A stretch of 64,000 nucleotides of DNA from Siderastrea siderea (GCA_964030785.1 OZ034971.1:30746804-30810803); one strand, 5' to 3'; shown: positions 12,201 through 24,135, counted from the stretch's first letter. Translations and numbers: made by a program. Notes: generated from the letters alone by a model not told the origin.

Positions 12201-13100
12201 GCTGAACAAGAGCTGTTCTACCTAATTGATCATCTGAAAAGGCAAAAACATTACAATATTTTCGAAAGCGGTTCTGAAATTTCACCCGGTCATCATCGTT
12301 CAACACACTATTAGTCAAATCTGGAAGATTTGAATAATCATTTTGAGGTGATTGAAGTTCAACATTTTCTGTACTGGAAGTGGTTTGAACACTATCATTG
12401 AGTTGGAAAGTTTCTATACTCTGATCAACAGCTTCAAAATCTGCCAGCCTTGTTCTGCGGTAAATCTTAACTGGTTTTGCAGAAGGATTCACCATCCTTA
12501 TAGGAACAGAGCCATCCTCAGTTACCTTAACTAGTTCCGATGCCCCAAAAATAGAATAACGGCTTGATAGATCAGACCTAGGAGCCACCAAATCACACAC
12601 TTCCTTGCTTTTAGGCATTGTATTCAATTTTGCTGAAATCACAACCTCTGACTCTGGTGGGACTACGAAAGAAAAGTCAGCATGCACCGAACAAACAAAA
12701 GCAACATCATCATTACTATCATCAAGGCTGTTTGGTTCAGTGCTACAGAAGGGCAAAGGGTGTTCCTCTGAAGAAAGTTGGACAAAGCCCTGTTTGAAGT
12801 CAATTTTTGAATTAAACTTCTGAAGAAATAAAATGCCTACCAATGATAACATCATATGATAAATCTTCAAACACCTGCATTTCAAAAGGAAAAACTTCAG
12901 ATTCGAAAACAAATTGCATACAAGTCTTTCCCAAAGTTTTCAAAGGATAACCATTCATTGACGTGACGTTTCCAGAGGCTGAAGTATCTAAATTAGGGTA
13001 AGGGTCACTCAAATTATTGTTCCATGTATCCGCACTAACCGCTATGACAGCTGCCCCTGTATCAACAACACCATAAAAATCAAAGCCGCCTATATTTACT
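12201..13100 (-). pseudogene. Gypsy protease and protease-RT linker
   Basis: The aspartic protease active site DTGAAVIAVSADTW is read at about 13060-13020. The later IIGRHF motif, the counterpart of ILGRDF in retroviral-type proteases, is near 12840. Frames change between these parts near 13010 and 12830. The long linker ORF (12049-12912) leads into RT with a GDAVPIMQRLYRTTP stretch (about 12190), which is typical just before the RT domain. A functional copy would cleave the Gag-Pol polyprotein. This one is broken by frameshifts. Confidence 0.75.
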
Positions 13101-13860
13101 AAAATAGTCGAACTACTGGCTACAAAAGGAAAAGAAAAAAATCACCCCTATGTTGCGTTACGCCTGACATTACACCACTTTTATAAGAACTTAAGGTAGA
13201 TTTGTCGCTTGGACAAAAGTTGGGCGAACGTGCTTCACACAAAACTTCCGTTTTTGCCTCATTCTCAACACTGTTTACATCATTTAACACTTGAGTTTCA
13301 ATTTCCATTTGGTTACCATCTTGCTCATCTTTTGTCTCACCAACAATAATATCTTACAGCGACCATAACATCTTGTTGCAAAAATCTTTAACATCAACAT
13401 TTTCATTTAACTGAGACGCCAACTTGTTTCCTTTTACGACGGCGACTTCAATATCTTGAGACTTAACTTTGCTTAAGTGCTCACCAAAATTTACTTTAGT
13501 CTGGGGAGAAGAAACAGGAAAATCTGACGATCCAGCGCCAGCTTGAAAAGAACAGCACTCTCTAATTTTGTTATGACTCCGTTCGATGACTTAATCAATT
13601 CAACCAAAACATCAATTTGTGAATTAGTACACTGCTATGGCAAAACATTTGTAACAGGAAGATTTCATGTAAACACTTGAGAATGTTTTGAAGGAACATC
13701 AGCCGAGCTTAAGCGGTCAACCTTACGATTCGAATTATCTTTTTCTCCAACAACAAAATTACCAGAACTTGCTTCACTGAAGGCATGTTTATCAGTTTCG
13801 GGCGAACTGGAAAAAACCTTTTGCTTACTTTGATGATTCTGTGAGGCCCCTACCACGGGC
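13101..13860 (-). pseudogene. Degenerate gag-pol junction region
   Basis: This stretch lies between the zinc knuckle and the protease. It is open in pieces (13120-13308 and 13665-13856) but shows no motif that I recognise. It is Ser-, Glu- and Asn-rich, which fits the linker between nucleocapsid and protease in gypsy elements. Stops show it is decayed. Confidence 0.45.
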
Positions 13861-15650
13861 TCATTTGTAGACGAGATAGGGGCCCTTTTCAGTTTCCCTG
13901 ACTTGAGTTATAGCTGCTTTGACCCGGTTGTTGATGAAAACCCTTGTTTTGTCTGCCCTAACATAATGCGGCAACCGTGGGTCAGGTTTTGAACGACAAC
14001 AATAATATGTGTGGCCTCTTTTATCACAATTAAAGCAAACTGCATCCCCAGTTCGAGTTCGAAATCCTCTTGCTGGGAAGTTTTGGGGTCTACGCTGAGA
14101 AAACCTATTCGAATTAGGCACAGCGTTACCCATAACCTGTTGAAATTCTGCCCTGATAATGTCTCTGATATCAGATCTATTAAGACTTGGATTTTGTTGA
14201 CCTACAGCGTTAATTGTTTGGTCTTTAGGTCCCATAACTTTACTTAATTCTTCTACAATCTGAGATGACATCTTTTTAGTGGGGGTGGACAGGGGGCGGG
14301 AGACCGGGAGAAAAGGGGGCGGGAGGTGTACGGGAGGCGGGAGAAGAGGGGGCGGGAAGCAGGATTCCCAAGGTGGCGGAAAGCGGGAGAAAAAGGGAAA
14401 AATTATGCAACATTGCGCAATATTTCGCAATCGAAAAAATGCAAAGGGGCGGGAGCCAAAAATACAGGGCGGGAACCGGGATTAAAGGGTACGGAAAGCG
14501 GGAGGTTTAAACCCCCCATGTCCCCCCTCCCATGTCCCCTCCCATGTCCCCCTCTTTTTAGCATCAAACTCTGGCGTCTGTTCCGAGCTATACAAAACAG
14601 ACTCTTTTAACTTGGCGAAATTTTCTGCTGCTTCAAGACTTTCCGGTTGTTGGAGAACAACATATTCGCGAATCTGTGGCTTAACACCCTGCACGAAATG
14701 ATGCGTCCATTCGCTTCGAGGCAAATTTAATCTAGTGCAGTGTGTGCGTAAACTGTACACATAATCTGCCACTGGCTCTTTTTCTAATTGCCGACGCTGG
14801 CCTATAGAGATTGCCGTACACGCCACTCACAAGCGCCTGATGCAAAACGCTGAACTAATGCATCAGCTAACTGGTCAAAAGACATTTCATCTGCAGTTTC
14901 TAAAATCTTAAACCAAGCACTTGCATGTCCCTTAAGGTATAATGAGAGACCTAAGGATAAATTCGTTGGATTCCAACCGTTTATACGAGCGGCTCGCTTA
15001 TAATTGCTTATAAATTCATGCACGTCTTCGCTTTCACCTCCTCTAAAAACAGGAAACGGCACTAACAACTTAGTAGTAGAGGCACTCGGCTGTGCATTAA
15101 ATGCTGTTGTGATTTGATCTAAAGCGTTGCGTAACTGGGCCAGTTCAGAATCCATTTGGTCAAAAACGTTTCCGGAACGACTCTCTAGACTATCAGGAAT
15201 GGATTCCTCTAACATGAAATTTTCCCTACTACTTTCAAGTAAACTATAAGAAGGAGAGTCTTCTGACAGAGATTTGTTCCTTGATCTTTCGCTACCTTCC
15301 TCAACGTTCTCGTAAATATCTTCGCTACTTAAAGAGCTGCGTTCTTCGTCTTCGTTATTATCCTAAACGTTTGCCGAATTGGCGTTATGTTCCGCTAAAC
15401 ACAAAGAACTTTGCGAACCTTCACTCGGAGTAAGAGCAACACTACTTTGAGGCAAACTAGCGGATTTTTGAGTCCTAGTGCTAGACGTATTGACCAATTT
15501 CTTCAAGGTTTTAAACAGTGATTTTTTAGACTGAGATGAAGGAGGCGCAGGCTATTCAAACAAACTACTAGCCGATCTAGAAATACTGGGTTTGATTTCT
15601 ACACCCTCAGCCACGACCTGCTCGGCGGCCAAGGCCCGAGCTCTCTGTCT
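13861..15650 (-). pseudogene. Gypsy gag with capsid and CCHC zinc knuckle, interrupted
   Basis: The capsid-like retrotrans_gag part runs from MLEESIPDSLESRS at 15215 through LYLKGHASAWFKILE (about 14935) and continues in a shifted frame from 14826 ([17 protein letters not shown]). The nucleocapsid knuckle is CFNCDKRGHTYYCC at about 14040-14000, with spacing C-x2-C-x4-H-x4-C. A 273-bp MITE (14280-14552) lies between capsid and knuckle, and the Pro-rich start of the 13861-14430 frame comes from that MITE. Upstream of 15215 the frame continues as a Ser-rich N-terminal extension with stops near 15365 and 15550. Gag would form the particle and bind RNA. Confidence 0.8.
14280..14552. mobile_element. 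G-rich MULE-like MITE inserted in gag
   Basis: A 9-bp duplication TCTTTTTAG flanks the element exactly (14271-14279 and 14553-14561). The ends are inverted G-rich and C-rich tracts: GGGGGTGGACAGGGGG on the left, and tandem CCCATGTCCCC repeats on the right. A 9-bp duplication is the hallmark of Mutator-like elements. No transposase is encoded. Confidence 0.75.
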
Positions 15651-16400
15651 CGTAATCAGGATTGAACCGAACAGAACCAAACTTCCAGATTAAAGCATAA
15701 GAAAAGAACAGTTGAAATTTTAACTAAAAAAAAAATAGAAAACTTGCGAAAGATGCAATTAAAAAACTAATAACTACGGCTACAACATAATCTGCGACAA
15801 AGATAACCTTAAACTAAAGTATTGTAAAACTAAATCAGTTTGTAAAACTAACCGAGCTGGCGATGGCTAGGTGCCTTTCAAACAAAAGTCATTGTTCCAC
15901 TTACTATAACATCAAAGTTCTCCACCAAGTTCGTTGAGCACTTGCTTGGCTAGACGAATGGTACTGAGACTCTGCTAGGAGAAAGCTTCTTTATTGCTTC
16001 TGCTGATACTAACCAACTAATCAACTACTAGCTACAATCAAGCTTCTTTTATGTTGTGCTGTAAACATGTTCGCGCCCCTAACTAAGGAAGACCAGATGG
16101 TGCCAGAAGAAGATAAAGTTGAAAGAATTCAAAGAACAACAGCTGAGAGCAGGGAACCATTTGGCAAAGGGAAGACAGATTAAGTTCGGCCAATCCAGCA
16201 CAAGAAAAACTTAAGTGTTCGTGAAGAAATTACCCTTGAACTCGATGTTCAAGGAGGCCTTGGCAAAGTCTACAGGAAATCGCAAACCTGTCTACAGCAC
16301 GCCCTTAGTTACGTAGACAAACAGAAAAACTTTTAAGACGGAAGGCATTACACTTAGATCAACAATTACATAATCAGAATTATTCCAAGGCTAGAAAAAC
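15651..16400 (-). mobile_element. Probable 5' LTR and leader of the gypsy element
   Basis: No gag text is seen beyond about 15650. On the minus strand an AATAAA signal sits at about 15992-15997, as expected in an LTR R region. The minisatellite begins at about 16430, so the outer LTR end should be just before this. Because no second LTR exists in the window, the exact ends and the primer binding site cannot be set. Confidence 0.45.
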
Positions 16401-16429
16401 CACTAAATCAATTCCCTAAAATTAGCTTC

Positions 16430-17352
16430 ACAACTGTATATATCATCACGTGTTCATCAATAAGGAAAGTCGTTTCAAAGTTGCAGTATGTATACATCAT
16501 CATGTGTTCATCAACGGGGAAAGTCGTTTCAAATTGGCGGTATGTATATAGATAGCATCTTGTGTTCATTAATGGGGAAAGTCGTTTCAAAGTTGTGGTA
16601 TGTATATAGATAGCATTATGTGTTCATCAATAGGGAAAGTCGTTTCAAAGTTGCGGTATGTTTATAGCATCGTGTGTTCATCAATGGGGAAAGTCGTTAA
16701 AAGTTGGGGTATGTATATAACATCGAGTGTTCGTCAATGGGGAAAGTCATGTAAAAATTGCGGTATCTGTATATCATCTTGTGTTCATCATTGGCAAAAG
16801 TAATTAAAAATTTGCGGTATGTATTTATCATTATGTGTTCATCGATGGGAAAAGTCATTTAAAAGTTGCGGTATGTAAATATCATCGTGTATTCATCAAT
16901 GGGGAAATTATTTTCAAAGCTGCAGTATGTATATCTCATCGTGTCTTCATCAATAGGGAAAATCATTTAAAAGTTGCGGTATGTATGTATCATCCTGTGT
17001 TCATCACTGGAGAAAGTCGTTCCAAAGTTGCAGTATGTATATATTATCGTGTGCTCATCGAAAAGGAAAGTTTTTAAAAGTTGCGGTATGTCTATGTCAT
17101 CCTGTGTTTATCAATGGCGAAAGTCATTTAAAAATGCGATATATGTCATCGTGTGTGTGGGGAAACTCGTTAAAAGTTGAAGTATGTATATATCATCGTG
17201 TGTTCATAAATGGGAAAAGTTATTTAAAATTTGCGGTACGTATATATAATCATGTGTTCATCAATGGGGAAAGTCGTTTCAAAAGTGCGGTATGTATACA
17301 TCATCATGTGTTCATGAATGTGGAAAGTCATTTAAAAGTTGCGGTATCTATA
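16430..17352 (+). repeat. 54-bp minisatellite array, block 1
   Basis: About 17 head-to-tail units follow the consensus pattern TTGCGGTATGTATATATCAT, then CGTGTGTTCATCAATGGGGA, then AAGTCGTTTAAAAG, total 54 bp. Units vary by substitutions and 1-2 base indels. Because 54 is divisible by three, frames stay open over many units, but this block also contains frame breaks. The array resumes after the inserted element at 18733-18830. Confidence 0.95.
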
Positions 17353-18730
17353 CAGTGTATTGCCCAGTTTTCGTACACTTTGGTTTGTAATCGCTATTTC
17401 TTTTCGTCTGTGAGACGAAAATTTCTGAAATTTCTTTTTAAGATAGCCCATTTACTTACCTTTAATATATAAAACGATTGGCCCCTTGATCGACGTATGT
17501 TCAAAATTATGGCATTTTTCCCAAAACTCCTAAGTTGCCCAGTCTTCGTACACCTGGCCCAGTTTTCGTACAGCGACAAAACAACCGTTTTCTCCACGAA
17601 AACGCTCGACACAAACTGATATGTCAGCCACCCTGCTGAGTGCTCATCGTGTTTTCTCTTCGATTTGGGAATAAATATTGGCTTAGCGACCAATGTTTGG
17701 TGTACAAAGCAAATGGTTATTCGGGGGTGGGTGTTTAATCGATCCTGCAGTGTTGATTTTTTTGTCCCTCACTTTTGGGCGGCTTTTCTTACGCTCAATC
17801 CACTGGCTCGTACGTCATTTACTGCCTTGGTAAAGGTAGTTGACAGGTTACTATTCTGTGTTTTACAACTGTTAAGAAAAGGCCTGTATAAGATTCGACG
17901 TTTTCCTTCCGTTTCCGCTTACGCCTTTAGAATAGCAAACGCTTTACTTGCGTTTCCGCTTACGCTCGCTTTTCTTACCTACTTTTGTAAATATTTATTA
18001 GCATCGCAACATCGGTAAAACCGGTAAACTAACGATATTTCAAGGTGTATGTCAACATTCTATGCATAGACATCTACCTTAGTTAATTATTTGACGATTT
18101 AGATTGTTTGCGTGGAATTAAGTTTATTAAATATTCGTGACCTTTGCATGACCTGGATGTACAGCGTCGCTGTTATACCACAACAAATACATGTAGTGTA
18201 TCGTACTTTGCAAGGATTGTTGTGTAATCTTTGCTGCACTTGCGACTTATTAGTTTTCGAACAGTAAAGTTTAAAATTCAGTTCTTTAACTCATTTAAAA
18301 ATAGGTTTTTAGAGAGGCGCAGCTAAGTGTACGAAAACTGGCACAGTAGGTTGCGACGATTCTCACCGCTAAAATTCAGAAGCAGTTAAGTTTAAGCTGG
18401 CGTTGAAAGTTTTTCCATTCACTTTCATCTTTTTTTTATCATCTATCCAAAACTCATGAAGTTCCTTGCAAAATTACCAACAAAACGGGCTATTTGTTCA
18501 TCTACAATACCTTTACTGTGCAGTGCAAATATTAGCCGCTAAACTTTTACTCACCTCGAAAGAAATTGTCCACACTGACCTGCTTCTTCGTCAAAAAGCC
18601 CAGCAAAACCGGCAATTTATAGCTGAAATGTTCCTTTTACTTTTGGAATTCTTCGATTGACGAAGATTTAAATGACTGACGAAAATAATCAAATAAAGTT
18701 CTTTTCGTAAGAAAACTGGGCAACATACTG
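17353..18730. mobile_element. Tc1/mariner or pogo-like non-autonomous element
   Basis: The ends are inverted repeats CAGTGTATTGCCCAGTTTTC (17353) and GAAAACTGGGCAACATACTG (ending 18730), flanked by TA on each side (17351-17352 and 18731-18732). The element splits a minisatellite unit. Copies of the terminal motif recur inside: GTTGCCCAGTCTTCGTACAC and GGCCCAGTTTTCGTACAG near 17533-17575, and GTGTACGAAAACTGG near 18328. The 1378-bp interior has short open frames only and no DDE transposase that I recognise. The TA duplication plus CAGT start fit the Tc1/mariner-pogo group. Confidence 0.75.
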
Positions 18731-18834
18731 TATATGTCAATGGCGAAAGTCATTTCAAAGTTGCAGCATGTGAATATCATCACGTGTTTATCAATGGGAA
18801 GAGTCGTTTAGAAGTTGCGGTTTGTATACACCCA

Positions 18835-19860
18835 ATTGAAAAAACGTTGTCGGGTAACAAACATGAATCATTGACGATGCGACCCAATGGTGCTCTGGGA
18901 AGCGTGTTCACTTTCCTCTATTCTTAGACACGTGCACATTATAATAACACAGCATGACTTAATTTACTCTTTTAATTATCTTGGAAAGAAAATATCGGTT
19001 TTGAATGTCAAGAAACGAAACCCAGTAACAAACATGCCCCTGCCATCTTTCCAGAGTTCCATTGTAGCGCATTTTCCATCTCATTTAGTATATCTGTAAG
19101 TCTCACTTTAAACGTATAGTGCCTCTTAAGACATTGATGTTTTCTTTAATATGAATGTGGTCGTTCGCTTTTCAAACTGTGACTACCTTACATAGCCTAT
19201 AATTTTTTTATTAAAGGCCCATACCAACCAAAATCCTTTGCGCTCCTCAGACCCTTTAGGCGGCCATTTTCGCGGCACCCGACAATGGCTGCCAAGCGGT
19301 TTTCGCCAAAAATTTCGCTTTCTATGTGATTTTGGACACGTATCTACTTCATTTTGGCAAGAATTATACATTCTTGCTAACGTTATTCAAAATTTAGCGA
19401 TCTGAGCGAAGTTTTTTGGCGATTCGTTTTTGGACGGCCAACGATCGTTGTGGAAGACAAAATACTTTCAGACGAGGGCATTTTGAGGTGAGAGATTGAT
19501 TAGGAGTGCGGTCAAGGTTAGTCTTTTTTCAGGATTTCCTCCTTCGTTTGTAAGAAGATAATTTTTTACTTTTGTGTGCTTGTTTTGACTAAGTATGTTT
19601 CTTAGAACAAAATCATATATTTTTGGTAACGTCATTGTCAGCTGAATGACTGCAGGGTTGGGATTCAAGCTGGCGGCCTCAAATTCAAAATGGCGGATTG
19701 GTGACGTTATTGTGACGTCATGACACGTCATAATTCACACGTCATAAGCAATCTGTTAAGCCAGTGACGTGCTACAAACGTGCCAAGTTTCATCGCAAGA
19801 GCTTTAATACTTTTCGAGATCTATAGGGGGGGGGGGGGGGGGGGGTTTCTGCCCAGGCAG
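18835..19860. repeat. Diverged tail segment and unclassified insert inside array
   Basis: The stretch near 19090-19205 (CTGTAAGTCTCACTTTAAACG and the following text) is a diverged relative of the macrosatellite tails. From about 19215 to 19850 is a different sequence with no coding content that I recognise, ending in a poly-G run of about 21 bases (about 19826-19846). I could not define inverted repeats or target duplications for it. Minisatellite units resume at about 19875. Confidence 0.45.
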
Positions 19861-19965
19861 AATAGAGTTAATATTTTCTTGAATAAGAAATGCGTTTGGA
19901 AGTTGCAGAGTATACATCATCATGTTTTCATCAATGGGAAATTCACTTGAAAGTTGGAGTATTTA

Positions 19966-20647
19966 TAGACTGCGAGTAGTCTCTAATTTTGGCGATGGCG
20001 ATTGTGGGGCGGACGAAATACACAAGCGCGTGCGAAAGTTCGAGGAGACGCCACGCGAAGGGAGCGCCGAAAATTAGAGACTACAGACAAAGCCAGGGAT
20101 TTTAACCTTTCACAGCCGAGTGATTCTGGGATGTAAATTTCATATCGTCTTACAAGCCAATTAAGGGCAACCAATGGGACTCGACCGGATGGGCCGTGAT
20201 CAAGAGGAAAAATTAGTCTCTCATCTCGAAGAAGAAATGAACATTGAGTTTGGAAGCAGCCAGCGAGCGGAGATTGAGATTTGTACTTCATCCGTGCAGA
20301 CAATCTTCAGCCGAACCGAATATAACTTTGAACAAACCTCGCTATTTGTCCAGGCTACCCTGTAATCTGTCTGCCATCTCAGTAAACTGAAACGGAGTCG
20401 ATGTTATCGTGAGTGTTGACAGCGGCTTGTCTACTATTGCCAGATTGTTGACAGGTATCCAAAAAAGGGCCAATCAGAGTTTTGCGCTTGGAATGTGCGC
20501 GCTTAATTCAAACTTCCTGGCTTTGTCTGTAGTCTCTACTTTTCGGCGCTCCCTTCGCGTGGCGTCTCCTCGAAATTTCGCGCGCGCGTGTGTATTTCGT
20601 CCGCCCCACAATCGCCGTCGCCAAAATTAGAGACTACTTGCAATCTA
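19966..20647. mobile_element. MULE-type MITE with GC-rich ~130-bp inverted repeats
   Basis: A 9-bp duplication GAGTATTTA lies at 19957-19965 and 20648-20656. The ends start TAGACTGCGAGTAGTCTCTA and are inverted for about 130 bp, to the AGCCAGG motif, including the CGGACGAAATACACA and GGAGACGCCACGCGAAGGGA segments. The total length is 682 bp with no transposase. The duplication size and long inverted repeats indicate a Mutator-like origin. It sits inside one minisatellite unit. Confidence 0.85.
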
Positions 20648-20656
20648 GAGTATTTA

Positions 20657-20985
20657 TATATCATCATGAGTTCAACAATGGGGAGTTGCGGTATGTATAT
20701 ATTAGCATGTGTTCATCAATGGGGAAAGTCATTTAAAAAGTTCCGCTATGTATATATCATAGTGTTTTCATCAATGGGGAAAGTCGTTTCAAAGTCGTGG
20801 TATGTATACATATGTGTTCAATAGGGAAAGTCGTTTGAAAGTTGCGGTATGTATATATCATCATGCTTTCGTCAATGGGAAAGTCGTTTCAAAGTTGCGG
20901 CATGTATATCTTCATGCGTTCATTAATGAAAATGTCGTAAAATTTGGTATCTATATATCATCATGTGTTCATCAGTGAGAAATGT
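20657..20985 (+). repeat. 54-bp minisatellite array, end of block 1
   Basis: Six or so units of the same 54-bp repeat, with some shortened, lead directly into tail segment A at about 20985 (TTTCAACAGAGCAGGGAATG). Confidence 0.9.
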
Positions 20986-21208
20986 CATTTCAATGTCCCG
21001 GTTTCAACAGAGCAGGGAATGTGGGACTACAGAAAATCTCGACTTGCTTGGTTTTCCGTTTTATTATGTTAAAATTCTACGTAGTCATGAAGCGACAACA
21101 TTAACTTCGTCAACAGCCTTTTTTTTTTTAAAAAAATTTCACATTTAGTATAACTGTAAGTTTTTCTTCAAACGTGTATTGCCTTTCGAGATCAAGAGGT
21201 TTTCATTA

Positions 21209-23583
21209 GATCTTCAAAGGCAGTACACGTTTGAAGAAAACGTGTACTGGTTTTCATTAGGAGGACTGGGCACGATGTGTATGGAGTAGGTCGTGCCCCG
21301 CGAAGCTCCGTAGCGTTGAACATAATTTTGGTTTTTTAAAATATTAATTTGATGGAAAAAGCGAAGAGAAAGGAAAGACCGTCCAGTGAAAACGGGAACC
21401 AAAGTTCTGTGCCGGCTGACAAGCGTCAGAGAGACAAAAGTGGTTCTTCCGAAGGTGACGAGGTTTTCGAAGCTTTGAATATGGCAGAGGACATAGGTGC
21501 GAACATTCAGCAAATTCTTACAAAACTGCAGAAACTGGACAGCCTAGAAGCCCTCATAAATAAGACTCTAAACAAGCTGGAAGCAGTTAAGATACAGGTA
21601 AACCGTCTTACGATCAGAGTGGAGTCTGTGGAGTCTGTTGAGTGTAAAAGAAAAGACTGTCTTCAGACTATTTCTATCTTACACGTGGTGTGAGACAAGG
21701 TGATCCCCTATCTCCCTACCTTTTTTCTTTTAACTGTGGAAACATTAGCAATTGCTGTTAGGGAAAACTCCAATATAAAAGGCATCACAATGGAAGGTGA
21801 AGAAACAAAAATTCTTCAATATGCAGACGATACGACTGCTGTTCCCTCAGACACAAATTCAGCTCATGCATTCTTTAAGCTTTTGGATGAATTTGGGAAT
21901 CTGTCCGGTTTAAAAATTAATAGTTCAAAGACAGAAGGAATGTGGATAGGGCCTTTAAAAAATAATGAAGAGAAGCCATTTGGAATCAAATGGCCCTGTG
22001 GTGCAATTAAAGCCCTCGGGGTCTTCTTTTCATATGATGATAATCAGTTATGTACAAAGAACTTTAATGAGAGACTTGACAGCATCAAAAAGCAAAGCAG
22101 CATTTGATCTTCTAGGGGACTATCCCTCTACGGGAAAGTGACTGTAATTAAATCGTTTTTAATACCTAAGTTCGTCTTTATTTCGTCTTTGTTACCTACT
22201 CCAAACAAATTCATTAAGGATTTGAATCAGTTAATCTTTAAATTTCTCTGGAACGGGAAAGATAAAATAAGGAGAGTATCTGCCATCAATAATTACGAGG
22301 AAGGAGGGGTTAAGATGATAGATGTTGAAAGTATGATCAAATCACTTAGACTTGCTTGGCTTAAAAGAATCTTTAACACTAATGCAGGCACATGGAAAAA
22401 TTACCTTACGCATCTTTTGAAAGAGTCAGGAGGCCTTTTGCTCTTTAGCTGTAATTATGATGTTAAAGATCCCAGCATCAACAGTCAGTTCTACATGGAA
22501 TTGCTACTTTGGTGGTCTAAGTTCCGCGATGATTTTGCCACCAAAAAGGATTGGCATGTCATTATTTGGAACAATCAGGCAATCAGAATAAATAATAAAC
22601 CAGTCTTTTACAGGAAATACTATAGCTTCGGAATTCAAACTGTAGATGAACTTAGATTCGATCTTATTAACACCGAATCTTATGAATTAATTGCTAAGAG
22701 TATAGAAAAGACAAATATTCTTGAATGGGCAGGTCTTCGACACTCTCTACAGTCATGGTTAAAAATACATGGAAATGAAAGCTATACTTTAAATAATGTG
22801 CACTTGAATTTGTCTTTCAAAACCGTGAACGGTGTTTTTGATACAACAAAGAAAAAATCCAAAGATTATTATGCTCTTCTAATTAGTAAAAAAGCACTCT
22901 CTCCGTGCAATGGGCAAAAGTTGAAATGTGAATTCGATTTGGCTGATGACGAATTGAAACAATCCTTTTCTCTGCCCCACTCCATCGCTTTTGAACCCTA
23001 CGTAAAAAACTTTGAAAGACATCTGTATCAGAATAATAAGTTCAGAGTGTCCTTTATTGAACTATCTACTACTGATAGGAAAATTGTACTTATGGGATTG
23101 CCGACGGAGCAACAAACTTCCAGATATAGCAGGATTTAAGGTCAAAGTTGACATCAAATACCAGATAGAAAAATATGTATGCACAAAAACCAATAAATTG
23201 GCTAAATTCCAGTGGAAATGGAAAAGATAACTTTGAAGTATAGGTGCATTTATTTTAATTAGGTGTTATAAGTTGCTGATGTAATTAGGCGCTGCATTAC
23301 TTAATTTAACAATCTGTCACTTTAAAGACTACGGACTTGCAGGTGTGTGTGTGTATGTGTGTGTGTATGTGTGTGTGTGTGTTTACGATGTTTATCTGCT
23401 GTACAAACTGTTATGTATCTTTGCGGTGGTATAAACTAAGTGCTTTACTTATTTTATCTTTTTTCTTTCATTTTTATTTACTTATTTATTTAAACATTTC
23501 TTTATATCTGTGTATAGTATAATTTGTATAATTTGAATTGTAAATGTTTTGTAAAAGCAAATAAACATCATCAAAAAAAAGAA
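21209..23583 (+). mobile_element. LINE (L1/Tx1-like), internally deleted
   Basis: A 15-bp duplication AAGAGGTTTTCATTA flanks the insert (21194-21208 and 23584-23598). A short poly-A ends it (23573-23580), preceded by AATAAACATCATC. Inside are the start of an ORF1-like coiled-coil protein, then a jump into the reverse transcriptase domain, then the long region after RT, then a 3' UTR containing a TG-rich microsatellite (about 23341-23381). The endonuclease and the first half of RT are missing, so the copy is inactive. Confidence 0.85.
21349..23139 (+). pseudogene. LINE ORF1 fragment joined to ORF2 reverse transcriptase
   Basis: 21349-21660 reads as a Lys/Glu-rich N-terminus followed by a Leu heptad-like coiled coil (IQQILTKLQKLDSLEALI), as in ORF1 proteins of L1-like elements. 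At about 21660 it passes into RT text: GVRQGDPLSPYLF in a +1 frame at 21687, then QYADDTTAVPS with the catalytic ADD at 21828. After a stop near 22107 the frame 22138-23139 holds the conserved region that follows RT in L1/Tx1 elements (LSLYGKVTVIKSFLIPKFVF, FKFLWNGKDKIRR, and GGVKMIDVESMIKSLRLAWL). In intact relatives it copies the element into a nicked target. Here the endonuclease and N-terminal RT are deleted. Confidence 0.82.
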
Positions 23584-24135
23584 AAGAGGTTTTCATTAAC
23601 ATGAAGGTGGATTTTGCCTTTTCAAAGTGTTTCTAGCTGACATAGCCTCTAAATTTCTTTACAGAGGAAACCTGGAAAAGAGCCCTCTGACAGTAAGCGC
23701 GCGCTGCCTGATTTCCAATTGTGACGTCAACCAGTTACTTCGCTCCTTCTTCGAGGAATAAGTTGTGCAGTTTCGCGAGAAGGAAAAATTGCATTAGTAG
23801 CTCTATGCAACACTCTTTACTCGATGTGCTGTCAATGCTTTGACACGGAATCAATATTGCATGAGGTACTCAACAAAAAGGTGAGATTTTCTTGTCTTGT
23901 ACACTGAGTTTTAGATCAGTTTTTTCTACCACTCAATCAGTCTTACTCAAAGATGATAACCTTTTTTTTTCTCATCAACTACAAACTGTTCTTGAAAATC
24001 TCGTTAACTTTTTACAGCCGTGATCAAAGACAATGTTGGATTATAAAGCATGAACGTAAGCTTTCTTGAGTGCAAATTTATTTATTCTCTTTTTAGCCGA
24101 TGGTGGTGTTTACGAAGTCTGTTTATTTCTCGACG

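Larger units (their letters stand above)
7463..16400 (-). mobile_element. Decayed Ty3/gypsy LTR retrotransposon with env-like ORF
   Basis: The order on the minus strand is 5' LTR/leader (about 15.66-16.4 kb), gag, protease, reverse transcriptase, RNase H, integrase with a GPY-type C-terminus, then an env-like ORF. This is the Ty3/gypsy (Metaviridae) order. The 3' end is lost: env sequence stops at about 7463, where a macrosatellite tail copy begins, so no 3' LTR is seen. The element has several frameshifts and stops, an integrase-core deletion, and two DNA-transposon insertions (7585-8009 and 14280-14552). It cannot encode a working set of proteins. The LTR limits and primer binding site could not be fixed by eye. 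Confidence 0.85.

Noticed and set aside
14279..14610. Gly/Arg-rich open frames
   Set aside because: They are translations of the G-rich MITE in gag.
16430..17352. CRISPR array
   Set aside because: The repeats are head to tail without unique spacers and the DNA is clearly metazoan.
18835..19860. A second TIR transposon between minisatellite units
   Set aside because: I could not find inverted ends or a target duplication. Part is a diverged tail segment and the rest is unassigned.
23337..23522. Cys/Val-rich open frame
   Set aside because: It comes from a TG microsatellite in the LINE 3' UTR.
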